From contig NZ_CP114280.1 of assembly GCF_029635795.1 (NCBI RefSeq), positions 2,418,001 to 2,482,000 of the forward strand: DNA of 64,000 bases, given 5' to 3'. Every line of letters starts with the position of its first letter. Positions within the stretch are counted from its first letter, which is position 1. The notes below the pieces were generated by a model. It worked only from the letters and a program-made list of their open reading frames with translations, ran no database searches and was not told where the DNA came from. This document shows positions 8,986 through 18,536 of this stretch, piece after piece. The translations under genes were made by a program, and so were the position numbers. The stretch comes from Dickeya lacustris (GTDB taxonomy: Bacteria; Pseudomonadota; Gammaproteobacteria; Enterobacterales; Enterobacteriaceae).

Positions 8986-9354
8986 TGTGAAAAATTTGCA
9001 TAAATCATAACGCTGTTTTTTTTCTGAACAACCGTCGGTGCCCGCTGTTTGCGTTATAGCTGATCTTTATCACAGAATGGGAAACGCCGTTTCTCAGTAT
9101 GCAGCGACAGTATTTTCTAATAACCGAAAAAATAGCGACACCGGTCACAATAAAAACCACCGCAATATTGATTTCGATCATTTTTCACTTTCCGCTTTTT
9201 CTACCTCTGCGAATTATACAAATTATTTATATAAACGCAGAGGGATGATCAAAAACACCGCTGACCGCATAGTTCTCCTGCCTGTTTATCTCACAGTCAT
9301 CGTCTTGCCCGACGTTATTTCTTCTTACCCTGCTTTATTAATCTGGAACGCAAA
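8986..9354. other. Control region upstream of the MFS-ttd operon
   Basis: 369 AT-rich bases with no supported gene; a plus-strand open frame from 9038 overlaps the MFS start and is rejected. The region should contain the LysR-controlled promoter. A partial CRP-like half site, TTTATCACA, is at 9066-9074. I see no perfect LysR T-N11-A box that I would defend. Confidence 0.4.
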
Positions 9355-10650
9355 ATGAAAACAGACATTGAGCAAGAAACTCTCAAAAAAATAACCTGGC
9401 GAATAGTGCCTTTTGTGATGTTCGCTTATTTTATCGCTTTCTTTGATCGTATAAATATCGGTTTTGCCGCACTCACCATGAATCAGGATCTGGGCTTTTC
9501 CTCTACCGTATTTGGAATTGGCGCAGGCATGTTTTTTATTGGCTATTTTTTTACTGATGTCCCTTCAAACATTATTTTGCAAAAAGTCGGCCCGCGTATC
9601 TGGCTGGCACGCATCATGATAAGCTGGGGCATTGTCGCGGCGTGCATGATATCAGTCAAAACCGTGACCGGCTTTTATATTCTGCGCTTTTTCCTTGGCG
9701 TGGCTGAGGCCGGGTTCTTCTCTGGCATCATTCTTTATCTTAGCACCTGGTTCCCGTCCAAACGCCGTGCGCAGGTCATCGCCTTTTTCATGGCCGCTGC
9801 GCCTATTTCTTCCATGCTGGGCTCACCGCTGGCAGGCACTATTCTCAGCTTCCATGGAATAATGGGATTAACCGGCTGGCAGTTCATGTTTTTAATGGAT
9901 TCCGCTGCGGCAATTTTACTGGGTATTTTCACTTTCTTTTATCTGAACGATAAACCGGAAAAAAACACCTGGTTAAATCAGGAACAAACACAATGGCTGA
10001 CCACCACGCTGCAAGAAGAAAAAGCCGCCAGAAGCAGTGAAACCAAAACCAGCGCGCTGAAAGGCCTGACAGATATTCGCGTATTAACCTTAGCACTGGT
10101 TTATTTCGGCACTTCCGCCGGACTGTATTCATTAAATATCTGGTCGCCGCAATTTATTAAATCCTTCGGTTTAAGCACGCTGCAAATTGGCTTTATTAAT
10201 GCGATTCCGGCGGCGATTGCTGTTGTCACCATGATTTTCTGGGCCCGCCATTCAGACGCCACCCGTGAGCGCACCTGGCATGTGGTCAGCGCCTGTGTGC
10301 TGGCAAGCATCGGCTTCGTGCTGGCCGGTTCGGTTCATTCACTGGGTCTGGCCATGCTGGCGCTGGTGCTGGCGAGTATTGGCATTTACTCCTGCAAACC
10401 GCCGTTGTGGAGCATCCCGTCACTGTTTTTATCCGGCCCGGCCGCCGCCGCTGGCCTGGCTGCCATTAACTCTATCGGCAATTTGGGCGGCTTCTTTGGC
10501 CCGGCGGTGATTGGCTGGTTAAAAGAAAAGACCGGTGATTTCTCCCTCGCGCTCTACGCCATTGCCGGTTTGCTGCTGTTGTCTGCACTGCTGACGCTGC
10601 TCATCGAGGTCAGCCGTAAACGTAAGGTCATGAAAACCTCGATGGCCTGA
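9355..10650 (+). CDS. MFS transporter, anion:cation symporter (ACS) family
   Basis: 431-residue inner-membrane permease with 12 predicted transmembrane segments and a central cytoplasmic loop near residues 190-235. The first half carries family hallmarks: IAFFDRINIGFAAL after TM1 and the loop-2/3 region DVPSNIILQKVGPRIWLARI, as in tartrate (TtuB), galactonate, phthalate and glucarate transporters. ACS members import organic anions with protons. It is followed 66 bases later by ttdA and ttdB in the same direction, so it probably imports the dehydratase substrate (tartrate or a related hydroxy-dicarboxylate). E. coli uses an unrelated DASS carrier (TtdT) for the same task, so this is a non-orthologous replacement. 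The exact substrate is inferred from context. Confidence 0.9.
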   Translation: MKTDIEQETLKKITWRIVPFVMFAYFIAFFDRINIGFAALTMNQDLGFSSTVFGIGAGMFFIGYFFTDVPSNIILQKVGPRIWLARIMISWGIVAACMISVKTVTGFYILRFFLGVAEAGFFSGIILYLSTWFPSKRRAQVIAFFMAAAPISSMLGSPLAGTILSFHGIMGLTGWQFMFLMDSAAAILLGIFTFFYLNDKPEKNTWLNQEQTQWLTTTLQEEKAARSSETKTSALKGLTDIRVLTLALVYFGTSAGLYSLNIWSPQFIKSFGLSTLQIGFINAIPAAIAVVTMIFWARHSDATRERTWHVVSACVLASIGFVLAGSVHSLGLAMLALVLASIGIYSCKPPLWSIPSLFLSGPAAAAGLAAINSIGNLGGFFGPAVIGWLKEKTGDFSLALYAIAGLLLLSALLTLLIEVSRKRKVMKTSMA

Positions 10651-10716
10651 TGCCATCGCACCTTTACCACATTTTTAGAGGCCTGCTCGCCAGGGCTTTT
10701 ACACCCGGAGGTTACT

Positions 10717-11613
10717 GTGAATACTGAATCCATATCGGAACTGATTGATGTCATGACCCGTTTTACCGGCTATGTCGGTAAACGGCTGCCGACCGATGTC
10801 ATCAAAAAACTCGACGAGCTGCGTGCGAAAGAAGACAGCCCGCTGGCAAAAGTCGTCTACGACTCGATGTTCGAAAACCAGAAACAGGCAGACAAGCTTG
10901 ACCGCCCCTGCTGCCAGGACACCGGCGTTATTCAATATTTTATTACGGTTGGCGCGCGCTTCCCGTTCCTCGGTGATTTGGAACATGTGTTACAGCAGGC
11001 GACGCTGGAAGCCACTAAAAAATCGCCGCTGCGCCACAATGCGGTAGAAACCTTTATCGAGAAAAATACCGGCACCAACACCGGCTCACGCATTCCGTGG
11101 CTGGACTGGGAAATTATCCCTGACGACGACCACTGCACCATTGAAGTGTATATGGCCGGTGGCGGCTGCTCACTGCCGGGTGCCGCCAAAGTGCTGATGC
11201 CAGGCCAGGGCTACGAAGGCGTTAACCAGTTTGTCTTTGACGTGATTACCTCTTACGGCGTGAACGCCTGCCCGCCGCTGCTGGTCGGCGTGGGCGTGTC
11301 CACCTCGGTGGAAACCGCCGCCCGCCTGTCGAAAAAGGCCATTCTGCGCCCGGTTGACTCGTCACACCCGAATGCTGATGCCGCCAAAATGGAAAAACTG
11401 CTGGAAGACGGCCTGAATCAGGTCGGTATTGGGCCGCAGGGACTTGGCGGCGCGTCATCCGTCATGGGGGTCAACATTGAGTCTTCCGCGCGCCACCCGT
11501 CCACCATCGGCGTTGCCGTTTCTACCGGTTGCTGGGCTCACCGTCGCGGCGCTATCCGTTTCAGTGCCGATTTATCCTATGAAATCCTGTCTCACGAAGG
11601 TGCCGTATTATGA
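10717..11613 (+). CDS. ttdA: L(+)-tartrate dehydratase alpha subunit (class I fumarase family)
   Basis: 298-residue subunit of an iron-sulfur hydro-lyase; TtdAB converts L(+)-tartrate to oxaloacetate. Conserved cysteines that should bind the [4Fe-4S] cluster are visible in CQDTG (about 66-70), NACPP (about 183-187) and [10 protein letters not shown] (about 269-278). Sequence close to E. coli TtdA runs through the whole chain, including [10 protein letters not shown] and GIGPQGL, and the length matches TtdA (about 300) rather than two-domain fumarases (about 550). A GTG start follows a strong CGGAGG seven bases upstream. Its stop overlaps the ttdB start (ATGA), indicating translational coupling. 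A two-subunit class I fumarase acting on another substrate is the main alternative. Confidence 0.9.
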   Translation: MNTESISELIDVMTRFTGYVGKRLPTDVIKKLDELRAKEDSPLAKVVYDSMFENQKQADKLDRPCCQDTGVIQYFITVGARFPFLGDLEHVLQQATLEATKKSPLRHNAVETFIEKNTGTNTGSRIPWLDWEIIPDDDHCTIEVYMAGGGCSLPGAAKVLMPGQGYEGVNQFVFDVITSYGVNACPPLLVGVGVSTSVETAARLSKKAILRPVDSSHPNADAAKMEKLLEDGLNQVGIGPQGLGGASSVMGVNIESSARHPSTIGVAVSTGCWAHRRGAIRFSADLSYEILSHEGAVL

Positions 11614-12218
11614 AAAAAATCCTGACCACGCCCATTAAAGATGAAGATTTGGCGGATCTGAACATTGGCGATGTGGTGTACCTGACGGGCACCCTAGTCA
11701 CCTGCCGCGATGTGGCGCATCGCCGCCTGATTGAACTGGGACGTGAGCTGCCGGTCGATCTCAAAGGCGGAGCCATCCTGCACGCAGGCCCGATTGTGGT
11801 GGAAAAAGAAGACGGCAGCTTCGACATGATTTCCATCGGCCCGACCACCAGTATGCGCATGGAGAAATTCGAAAAAGAGTTTATCGAACAGACCGGCGTG
11901 AAGCTGATTGTTGGCAAAGGCGGCATGGGACCGAACACCGAAGCGGGTTGCCAGCAATTCAAGGCGGTACACGCGGTGTTCCCCGGCGGCTGTGCGGTGC
12001 TGGCGGCCACCTGTGTCGAGGAAATCGAAGACGCACAATGGCGTGACCTCGGTATGCCGGAAACGCTGTGGGTTAACCGGGTGAAAGTCTTCGGCCCGCT
12101 TATCATCTCCATCGACACCCACGGCAATAACCTGTTCGAGCAAAATAAGGCGACCTATAACGAGCGTAAAGTGCCGATCATCGCCGACATCAACGAACAG
12201 ATCCGCTTTATCAAATAA
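11610..12218 (+). CDS. ttdB: L(+)-tartrate dehydratase beta subunit
   Basis: 202-residue partner of the preceding gene, corresponding to the C-terminal domain of class I fumarases. It starts [14 protein letters not shown], near identical to E. coli TtdB (201 residues), and keeps [15 protein letters not shown], the substrate-domain run HAGPIV and GPTTSMRME, and VGKGGMG. The start codon overlaps the alpha-subunit stop by four bases. With the alpha subunit it should form the active dehydratase, producing oxaloacetate for the TCA cycle. A clean intercistronic hairpin follows before the next gene. Confidence 0.9.
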   Translation: MKKILTTPIKDEDLADLNIGDVVYLTGTLVTCRDVAHRRLIELGRELPVDLKGGAILHAGPIVVEKEDGSFDMISIGPTTSMRMEKFEKEFIEQTGVKLIVGKGGMGPNTEAGCQQFKAVHAVFPGGCAVLAATCVEEIEDAQWRDLGMPETLWVNRVKVFGPLIISIDTHGNNLFEQNKATYNERKVPIIADINEQIRFIK

Positions 12219-12227
12219 CGACCCACA

Positions 12228-12268
12228 CCGGCTGGCGATGTCTTACGAACAGGAAGACATCGCGCCGG
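12228..12268 (+). promoter_or_regulatory. Intercistronic hairpin after ttdB
   Basis: Perfect 10-base arms GCGATGTCTT (12235-12244) and AAGACATCGC (12254-12263), with a 9-base loop, extend after a two-base bulge into CCGGC/GCCGG. There is no T-run, so it more likely stabilises or separates the ttdB message than terminates it. Confidence 0.6.
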
Positions 12269-12290
12269 TATTGAGCAACGGAACACACTT

Positions 12291-13173
12291 ATGAAACTGG
12301 CGAGTTTTATCAACCCGGAAAGCGGCGCGAAAACCTTCGGCATGGTGAACGGCAACGGGCTTATCGACCTGGGCCGCCGTCTGTCCGGGCGCTTTAGCGA
12401 CCTGGGCTCCTTGCTGCGCGCCGATGCGCTGGCGGGCCTGCCGCAACATTCCGGGATAGATTTTTGTCTTGATGACGTCACCTATCTGCCGGTCATCGAA
12501 CGGCCATCAAAAATCCTGTGCGTCGGCATGAATTACATGGAAAAGCGGATTGAGTTTGAACAAACCATTGATGCACCGACGCTGTTCATCCGTTTTGCCG
12601 ACACCCTGAGCGGCCATCAGCAAGCGCTGCTAAAACCGCACTCCACCAACGAGTTTGACTACGAAGGTGAACTGGCGGTGATCATCGGCAAACATGCCGA
12701 TAACGTCAGCCGGGAAACGGCATTGTCGGTGGTGGCGGGTTACAGTTGCTTTATGGACGGCTCGGTACGCGATATGCAGTACACCTGGTTTACTTCCGGC
12801 AAAAACTGGCGTCACACCGGCGGTTTTGGCCCCTGGCTGGTGACAACCGACGAGATTAGCGACCCGCAGCAGTTAGGCATCAGCACCTACCGTGAACGGC
12901 AACCAAGTGCAGCATGACCACACCGGCAATATGGTGCGTTCTGTTGCAGAACTGATCGAGTACATTTCCCGGTTTACCCCGCTGTCACCCGGCGATGTGA
13001 TTATCACCGGCTCACCGGGTGGGGTCGGTAAGAAACGCACGCCACCGCTGTTTATGCGCGAAGGCGATGTGGTGGAAGTAGAAATCAGCGGCATTGGCCG
13101 ACTGGTTAATCGCATCGCCACCTCGCAGCCTGCCAACAGCAACCCGCCCCGTCCAGTCCCTTGCGCCGTCTGA
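12291..13173 (+). pseudogene. Fumarylacetoacetate-hydrolase-family protein, interrupted by a frameshift
   Basis: A FAH-fold metal-dependent hydrolase or decarboxylase of about 290 residues, split by one extra base. Frame one (12291-12917) begins MKLASFINPESG and contains the metal-site region DYEGELAVIIGK and the following MDGSVRDMQ. It then runs into RERQPSAA and a stop. The family continues in another frame from about 12892 (VNGNQVQHDHTGNM, VAELIEYISRF, PGDVIITGSPGGVG) to a stop at 13171-13173. Removing one C at 12890-12891 (TACCGTG to TACGTG) restores one reading frame (...GISTYVNGNQ...). Either the gene has decayed or the base is a sequencing error. By position it belongs to the tartrate-type operon, perhaps handling a keto-acid product. 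I do not assign a substrate. Confidence 0.85.
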
Positions 13174-13511
13174 ACACCCCCTTTAAGTGCGAGATGAGGA
13201 GTTTTACGGCGTCAAAACTGCGCTGAGGCGGGCGACTTCGCCGGGTGAGCCGCACGGATGCGGCGAAAGCCCGTGCCGCTCCGGGAGAGCGTCACGGGCG
13301 GCCCGAACAGCGAAGGCGAACGCCGAAGGCACCGCGACAGCGGCACAGTTTAGCCTCCAGCCAGTGGTCAAGGAGAGACGGCGTTTGAGTCTCTCCTTGT
13401 CGTGCGTGCGATGAGGTTGCGAAGGAACAACCAAGGTTACTACGCACGAAACGCTTCACCATTCTGCCATAAATCGCCAACAACGCTGTTTGTCAACAGT
13501 ATCAACGTCGG
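13174..13511. repeat. GC-rich structured intergenic block
   Basis: 338 bases between the broken FAH gene and the convergent aminotransferase gene. Nested dyads are visible, including a perfect 10-base stem CAAGGAGAGA (13369-13378) with TCTCTCCTTG (13390-13399) and GGTTG/CAACC at about 13415-13432. Both strands are open over about 75 codons with no ribosome site. The dense palindromic structure and bias suggest a dispersed non-coding repeat element rather than a gene, but copy number elsewhere is unchecked. The minus-strand copy could also help terminate the FAH transcript. Confidence 0.5.
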
Positions 13512-14696
13512 TTACAACGCGCGGCGCAGGCGGGCCACCGCCTCGTGCATCTGCTCTTCGGTGGCGGTCGCAAACGACAGGCGCAGCGTTGAGCGATCCG
13601 GCGTATCGGCGAAGAAAAACTCGCCGGGCACGAACACCACGCCCTGCGCCAGCGTTTTTTCCAGCCAGGCGGTGGTATCGAACGGTTGGCGGAAACGCGC
13701 CCACAGGAACATGCCGCCTTTCGGCTGGTTAAAGCTCATCACATCGCCCAGCTCATGCGCCACCAGTTCCGATAACAGCTCGCCTTTCTGGCGATAGGCC
13801 TGACGGATTTTGTCAATCTGCGCCGGTAAGCGCCCGGTTTCCAGATAGTATTCGACAATAGTCTGCGACAGCGAGCTGGCGTGAAGATCCGCCGCCTGCT
13901 TGATAATCGCCACTTTATGCAGCAACCAGTCAGGCAAAATCGCCCAGCCCAGGCGCAACCCCGGAGCCAGAATTTTCGAGAACGACGAGGTATACACCAC
14001 GCGATCGGCGTGGCCGGCCTCTTTAGCCAGTTGATAAAGGGTGGCGTGGCGCTCGTCGGTAAAACGCAGCTCACCGTAGGGGTCATCTTCCACAATCAGG
14101 AAATCGTGACGGGCAGCCAGCGCCACCAGTTGACGACGACGCGCTTCGCTCAGGGTGACGCCGCTCGGGTTGCCGAAATTCGGCACCAGATAGACGCCCT
14201 TGATACGGGTAGTTTCCAGCAGTGCAGCCAGCTCATCGACCACCATGCCGTCTTCATCGGACGATACCGACATCACCTGCGCTTCCGCCAGTTCCAGCGT
14301 TTGCAGTGCCGCCAGATAGGTCGGGCGCTCCACCACAAAGATATCCTGCGGGTTGGCGGTGGCGCGCATCACCAGATCCAGCGCCTGTTGGGAACCCGCC
14401 GTCACCACAATGTCCTGCGCCTCGGCATGGACGCCACGCAGCGCGCACAGTTCGCTAATACGCTCACGCAGCAGCGGGCTGCCTTCGGTCAAGCCATACT
14501 GAAACGCCGATTTTGGCTGCTCGGTGATAGCCCGTTGCGTCGCTTCACTCAGTCCCTGGAAATCAAATAATGCGTCAGAAGGAATGCCACCCGCCAACGA
14601 AATCACGCCGTCCATTTTGCTGTGTTTTAGCAATTCACGAATCGCGGAGCTTTTCAGGCGCGCCATACGCTGCGCCAGTAACCCATTCGTTGACAT
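13512..14696 (-). CDS. PLP-dependent aminotransferase (class I/II, 2-aminoadipate/MocR-type fold)
   Basis: 394-residue fold-type I aminotransferase. The ATG at 14696 follows GTGAG; a GTG four codons earlier has no ribosome site. Visible landmarks are SLAGGIPSDALF (about 31-42), VTAGSQQALDLV (PLP phosphate loop), PNFGNPSGVTL, VEDDPYGELRF (Asp contacting the PLP ring nitrogen) and the Schiff-base lysine in SSFSKILAPGLRLGW (Lys about 241), with a C-terminal RLSFA arginine for the substrate carboxylate. Family members transaminate aromatic, branched-chain or aminoadipate substrates. It lies directly upstream of, and on the same strand as, livF in reverse order (last after livKHMGF), so a role in branched-chain amino-acid catabolism is plausible inference. 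Substrate uncertain. Confidence 0.9.
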   Translation of the reverse strand: MSTNGLLAQRMARLKSSAIRELLKHSKMDGVISLAGGIPSDALFDFQGLSEATQRAITEQPKSAFQYGLTEGSPLLRERISELCALRGVHAEAQDIVVTAGSQQALDLVMRATANPQDIFVVERPTYLAALQTLELAEAQVMSVSSDEDGMVVDELAALLETTRIKGVYLVPNFGNPSGVTLSEARRRQLVALAARHDFLIVEDDPYGELRFTDERHATLYQLAKEAGHADRVVYTSSFSKILAPGLRLGWAILPDWLLHKVAIIKQAADLHASSLSQTIVEYYLETGRLPAQIDKIRQAYRQKGELLSELVAHELGDVMSFNQPKGGMFLWARFRQPFDTTAWLEKTLAQGVVFVPGEFFFADTPDRSTLRLSFATATEEQMHEAVARLRRAL

Positions 14697-14775
14697 GTCG
14701 AATCTCACTTATTTTTAACAAGATAATAGAAAAACGGGCCGGTTAATCCGGCCCGCCAGACGCCTCACCGTCAGT

Positions 14776-15477
14776 TTAACCGCCAAGATAAGCGGAACGC
14801 ACGGCTTCGTTAGCTAACAAAGCTTCTCCGGTATCTTCCAGCACTACGTGGCCGTTTTCCAGCACGTAACCGCGATCGGCCAGGCGCAAAGCCTGATTTG
14901 CGTTCTGCTCGACCAAAAAGATGGTCATGCCCTCTTCGCGCAACTGCGCAATGGTGTCAAAAATCTGCAAAATGATGATCGGAGCCAGCCCCAGCGAGGG
15001 CTCGTCCAGCAACAATAAACGCGGCTGGCTCATCAACGCCCGGCCAATAGCCAGCATCTGCTGCTCACCGCCCGACATGGTGCCCGCGCGCTGGGCGCGG
15101 CGCTCATACAAACGCGGGAACAGGTCGTAGACGCGCGCAATGCGCTCCTGATACTGCTCGCGGTTGGCAAAAAAGCCGCCCATCGCCAGATTTTCTTCCA
15201 CCGTCATGCGGGAAAACACGCGGCGGCCTTCCGGCACAATAGCAATCGCCTCACGCATAATGCGCGCCGTTTGCCAGTCGGTGATGTCTTTGCCGTCAAA
15301 AACGATTGACCCTTCCGAGGCGCGCGGCTCGCCGCACAGCGTACCGAGCAGCGTGGTTTTACCCGCGCCGTTGGCACCAATCAGCGTCACGATTTCACCC
15401 TGATTGATGTGCAGACTGACCTGATGCAGCGCCTGAATTTTGCCGTAATGGGCAGAAACCTGATTCAATGACAACAT
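14776..15477 (-). CDS. livF: Branched-chain amino-acid ABC transporter ATPase LivF
   Basis: 233-residue ABC ATPase. Walker A GANGAGKTTLLG (about 33-44), signature MSGGEQQMLAIGRAL (about 135-149), Walker B LLLLDEPSLGL and the switch histidine region VEQN. It is the last gene of a livKHMGF operon, 6 bases after livG, and pairs with LivG on the LivHM channel to energise uptake of leucine, isoleucine and valine. Length agrees with E. coli LivF (237). Confidence 0.97.
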   Translation of the reverse strand: MLSLNQVSAHYGKIQALHQVSLHINQGEIVTLIGANGAGKTTLLGTLCGEPRASEGSIVFDGKDITDWQTARIMREAIAIVPEGRRVFSRMTVEENLAMGGFFANREQYQERIARVYDLFPRLYERRAQRAGTMSGGEQQMLAIGRALMSQPRLLLLDEPSLGLAPIIILQIFDTIAQLREEGMTIFLVEQNANQALRLADRGYVLENGHVVLEDTGEALLANEAVRSAYLGG

Positions 15478-15483
15478 AGCGTT

Positions 15484-16251
15484 TTATCCTTCACCCAGAT
15501 ATGCGCGGATAACATCCGGGTTGTTGCGAATTTCAGCCGGAGTGCCGTTCGCCAGCGGCGTGCCCTGATTGACCACATAGATACGATCAGAGATCCCCAT
15601 CACCAGCTTCATATCATGCTCAATCAGCAGCACTGACACCCGATGGTTGTCGCGCAAATCGAGGATCAGCGCATTGAGCTCATCGGTTTCTTTCGGGTTC
15701 AACCCGGCAGCCGGCTCATCGAGCATCAGCAATTCCGGGCGTGTCACCATGCAGCGGGCAATTTCCAGACGGCGCTGCTGGCCATAGGCCAGATTACCGG
15801 CCTGACGGTTGGCCAGTTCCAGCAACCCGACGCGCTCCAGCCAAACGGCGGCGCGTTGTTGCGCATCCGCCTCGGCGCGACGAAACGCCGGTGTTTTGAG
15901 CAAACCGGCAAAGACTCCGCTTTTCAAGTGCTGATGTTGCGCCACCAGCAGGTTCTCAATCACCGTCATCTCACGGAACAGACGCACATGCTGGAAGGTA
16001 CGCACTACACCCATGCGGGCAATCTGTTGGCCCGGCAACCCTTCAAGATGTTGAGAGCGCAACACAATGGTGCCGCCGGTCGGACGGTAAAAACCGGTCA
16101 GGCAGTTAAATACCGTGGTTTTTCCGGCACCGTTCGGGCCTATCAACGAGACGATTTCACCCTGATGCAAATCCAGCTCAACGTTATTCACCGCCAGCAG
16201 GCCGCCAAAGCGCATCATCAGGCCCCGGACTGACAATAATGGCTGACTCAT
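15484..16251 (-). CDS. livG: Branched-chain amino-acid ABC transporter ATPase LivG
   Basis: 255-residue ABC ATPase with Walker [15 protein letters not shown], an atypical signature ([15 protein letters not shown] instead of LSGGQ, normal for LivG), Walker [12 protein letters not shown] and the C-terminal extension typical of this family. Its start overlaps the livM stop by four bases (ATGA), so translation is coupled. Matches E. coli LivG in length (255). Confidence 0.97.
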   Translation of the reverse strand: MSQPLLSVRGLMMRFGGLLAVNNVELDLHQGEIVSLIGPNGAGKTTVFNCLTGFYRPTGGTIVLRSQHLEGLPGQQIARMGVVRTFQHVRLFREMTVIENLLVAQHQHLKSGVFAGLLKTPAFRRAEADAQQRAAVWLERVGLLELANRQAGNLAYGQQRRLEIARCMVTRPELLMLDEPAAGLNPKETDELNALILDLRDNHRVSVLLIEHDMKLVMGISDRIYVVNQGTPLANGTPAEIRNNPDVIRAYLGEG

Positions 16252-17522
16252 GCCTGCTCTTCCTTCTTCTCAAGCTGTAGCTTCATCTGCGGGCGCTGCA
16301 TCGGGAGTAACCCTTGTGGCCGCCAGATCATCATCAGCACCATCAGCGCACCCAGCACCAACATGCTGTATTCGTTCAGATCACGCATCAGTTCGCGTGA
16401 CACCACCAGCAAGATAGCCGCCAGGATCACCGCAAACTGCGAGCCCATCCCGCCCAGTACCACGATCGCCAGCACAAATGCCGACTCCACGAACGTGAAA
16501 GACTCCGGGCTGACAAAACCCTGACGGGCGGCAAACAGCGTACCGGCAAACCCGGCAAACGCCGCGCTGATGGTAAAGGCCGTCAGCTTGATTTTGGTCG
16601 GGCTCAGGCCGAGCGAACGACAGGCGATTTCATCTTCACGCAGCGCTTCCCAGGCACGGCCCAGCGGCATCCGCAGCAGGCGGTTAATGACGAACAGCGT
16701 CAACACCACCAGCAACAGCGCCACCATGTAGAGGAAAATGATGCGATCGCTGGGGTCGTAATTCAGGCCGAAGAAGTGATGGAACGTGTCCCAACCGCCT
16801 TCGCGCGGCGCACGGTTAAATTCCAGGCCAAAAAAGGTCGGTTTCGGAATCTGGCTGATACCGTTCGGGCCACCGGTAAAGCTGGTGTTATTGAGCAGCA
16901 AAATACGCACAATTTCGCCAAAACCCAGCGTCACAATCGCCAGATAGTCACCGCGCAAGCGCAGCACCGGGAACCCAAGCAGGAAGCCGGACAGCGCTGC
17001 CGTCAGCCCCGCCAGCGGCAGGCACTGCCAGAAACCCAGCCCGTAATAGTGACTGAGCAGCGCGTAGGTGTAAGCGCCGATAGCGTAAAAACCGCCGTAG
17101 CCCAGCACCAGTAACCCTGACAACCCCACCACCACGTTCAGGCCGAGGCCCAGCATGATGTAAATCATGGTCAGCGTGGCGATATCCACCGTGCCCCGCG
17201 ACACCACGAACGGCCAGACAATCGCAACAACAACCAATGCCAGCGCCAGCCACTTCTGGCGCGGCGTACTGCCATCAAATCCAGGCAGAACAACACTGGG
17301 GCCAGAGAGTTTCTTTGCGCCACGGGCGAGCATCGGGCGCAGCAGTTGAAACAAAAACACCAGCACGCAAGCGGCGATAATCCATAACCAGCGCACTTTC
17401 TCCGCACCGTGTACCACCAGTTTCGTGCCGTCCAGACTCAGTTGCATCCCCATCAGGAACGTCGCCAGCACCAACAACACCAGCGCGGACACCACGGCAT
17501 TAACCAACGTATGCAGTTTCAT
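16248..17522 (-). CDS. livM: Branched-chain amino-acid ABC transporter permease LivM
   Basis: 424-residue inner-membrane permease with about ten transmembrane segments and an N-terminal extension relative to short homologues, as in E. coli LivM (425). The cytoplasmic coupling helix region ([21 protein letters not shown], about residues 290-310) contacts the ATPases. It overlaps livH upstream and livG downstream by four bases each. Confidence 0.97.
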   Translation of the reverse strand: MKLHTLVNAVVSALVLLVLATFLMGMQLSLDGTKLVVHGAEKVRWLWIIAACVLVFLFQLLRPMLARGAKKLSGPSVVLPGFDGSTPRQKWLALALVVVAIVWPFVVSRGTVDIATLTMIYIMLGLGLNVVVGLSGLLVLGYGGFYAIGAYTYALLSHYYGLGFWQCLPLAGLTAALSGFLLGFPVLRLRGDYLAIVTLGFGEIVRILLLNNTSFTGGPNGISQIPKPTFFGLEFNRAPREGGWDTFHHFFGLNYDPSDRIIFLYMVALLLVVLTLFVINRLLRMPLGRAWEALREDEIACRSLGLSPTKIKLTAFTISAAFAGFAGTLFAARQGFVSPESFTFVESAFVLAIVVLGGMGSQFAVILAAILLVVSRELMRDLNEYSMLVLGALMVLMMIWRPQGLLPMQRPQMKLQLEKKEEQA

Positions 17523-18445
17523 ACCTTCTCCACCTCCGGTCGGCCCAGAATCCCGGTCGGCATCACTAACAGCACGCCAATCAGTAACGCGAAGGAGACC
17601 ACATCTTTATATTCCGTGCTGAGGTAGGCAGACGTCAGCGACTCGGCAATCCCCAGAATCAAACCGCCGATCATCGCCCCCGGAATACTGCCGATGCCGC
17701 CCAGTACCGCGGCGGTAAACGCTTTCATCCCGGCCATAAAACCGATGTAGGGGTTAATCACGCCATAGAACTGACCTAACAGCACCCCGGCTACCGCCGC
17801 CATGACCGCACCGATAACGAAGGTCAGCGAAATAACGCGATCGGTACTGATACCGAGCAGGCTGGCCATTTTCAGGTCTTCCGCACAGGCGCGACAGGCG
17901 CGGCCCATACGGGAATAACGGATGAACAGCGTCAGCGCCAGCATCGCCAGGAAGGTGACAATCCAGATAGTGAGCTGCATGGCAGAGAGCGTGGCAGCAA
18001 AGCCGTTGCTTTCACCCAACACCCACTGGCCGTGAATCAGACTGGGCAGCGCCACATCGCGCGACCCCTGCGTCAGGCTGACGTAGTTTTGCAGGAAAAT
18101 CGACATACCAATGGCGGAAATCAACGCGATCAGTCGCTTAGAGCTACGCACCGGTTTATAGGCAACGCGTTCGATGCTCCAGCCGTAGGCGCTGGAAATC
18201 ACCACGGCGGCAATAAACGCCACGCTTATCAGCAGCCAACTGGTATCAATGCCCATCATCATCAGTGCGGCAATGACAATAAAAGAGACGTAACTACCGA
18301 TCATGTACACCTCGCCGTGGGCGAAGTTGATCATGCCGATAATGCCGTAGACCATGGTGTAACCAATCGCAATCAGCGCGTAAGTGCTGCCCAACGTCAC
18401 GCCGTTGAACATTTGCTGAAGGAAATAGAGGAACTGCTCGGACAT
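17519..18445 (-). CDS. livH: Branched-chain amino-acid ABC transporter permease LivH
   Basis: 308-residue permease with eight or so hydrophobic segments. The opening [20 protein letters not shown] and the coupling region [15 protein letters not shown] are typical of LivH. It partners LivM to form the membrane channel and shares an ATGA overlap with it. It is separated from livK by about 200 bases holding a hairpin, probably allowing more LivK than membrane components. Confidence 0.97.
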   Translation of the reverse strand: MSEQFLYFLQQMFNGVTLGSTYALIAIGYTMVYGIIGMINFAHGEVYMIGSYVSFIVIAALMMMGIDTSWLLISVAFIAAVVISSAYGWSIERVAYKPVRSSKRLIALISAIGMSIFLQNYVSLTQGSRDVALPSLIHGQWVLGESNGFAATLSAMQLTIWIVTFLAMLALTLFIRYSRMGRACRACAEDLKMASLLGISTDRVISLTFVIGAVMAAVAGVLLGQFYGVINPYIGFMAGMKAFTAAVLGGIGSIPGAMIGGLILGIAESLTSAYLSTEYKDVVSFALLIGVLLVMPTGILGRPEVEKV

Positions 18446-18462
18446 ACCTTAACCTTAGACAT

Positions 18463-18492
18463 TGCCCCCGCAACCTCGCGGCTACAGGGGCA
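18463..18492 (-). promoter_or_regulatory. Intercistronic hairpin between livK and livH
   Basis: Arms TGCCCC (18463-18468) and GGGGCA (18487-18492) flank a GC-rich loop with a second small dyad. Such stems after a binding-protein gene commonly protect the upstream message or attenuate read-through, giving excess binding protein. There is no T-run. Confidence 0.4.
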
Positions 18493-18536
18493 TCGGTATA
18501 GAGAGTAATACAGCGGGTTAATCGCTTCGTTGAAAA

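Noticed and set aside
13204..13434. 76-codon minus-strand frame in the structured intergenic block
   Set aside because: Lies in palindromic, repeat-like sequence and lacks a ribosome site; better treated as non-coding.
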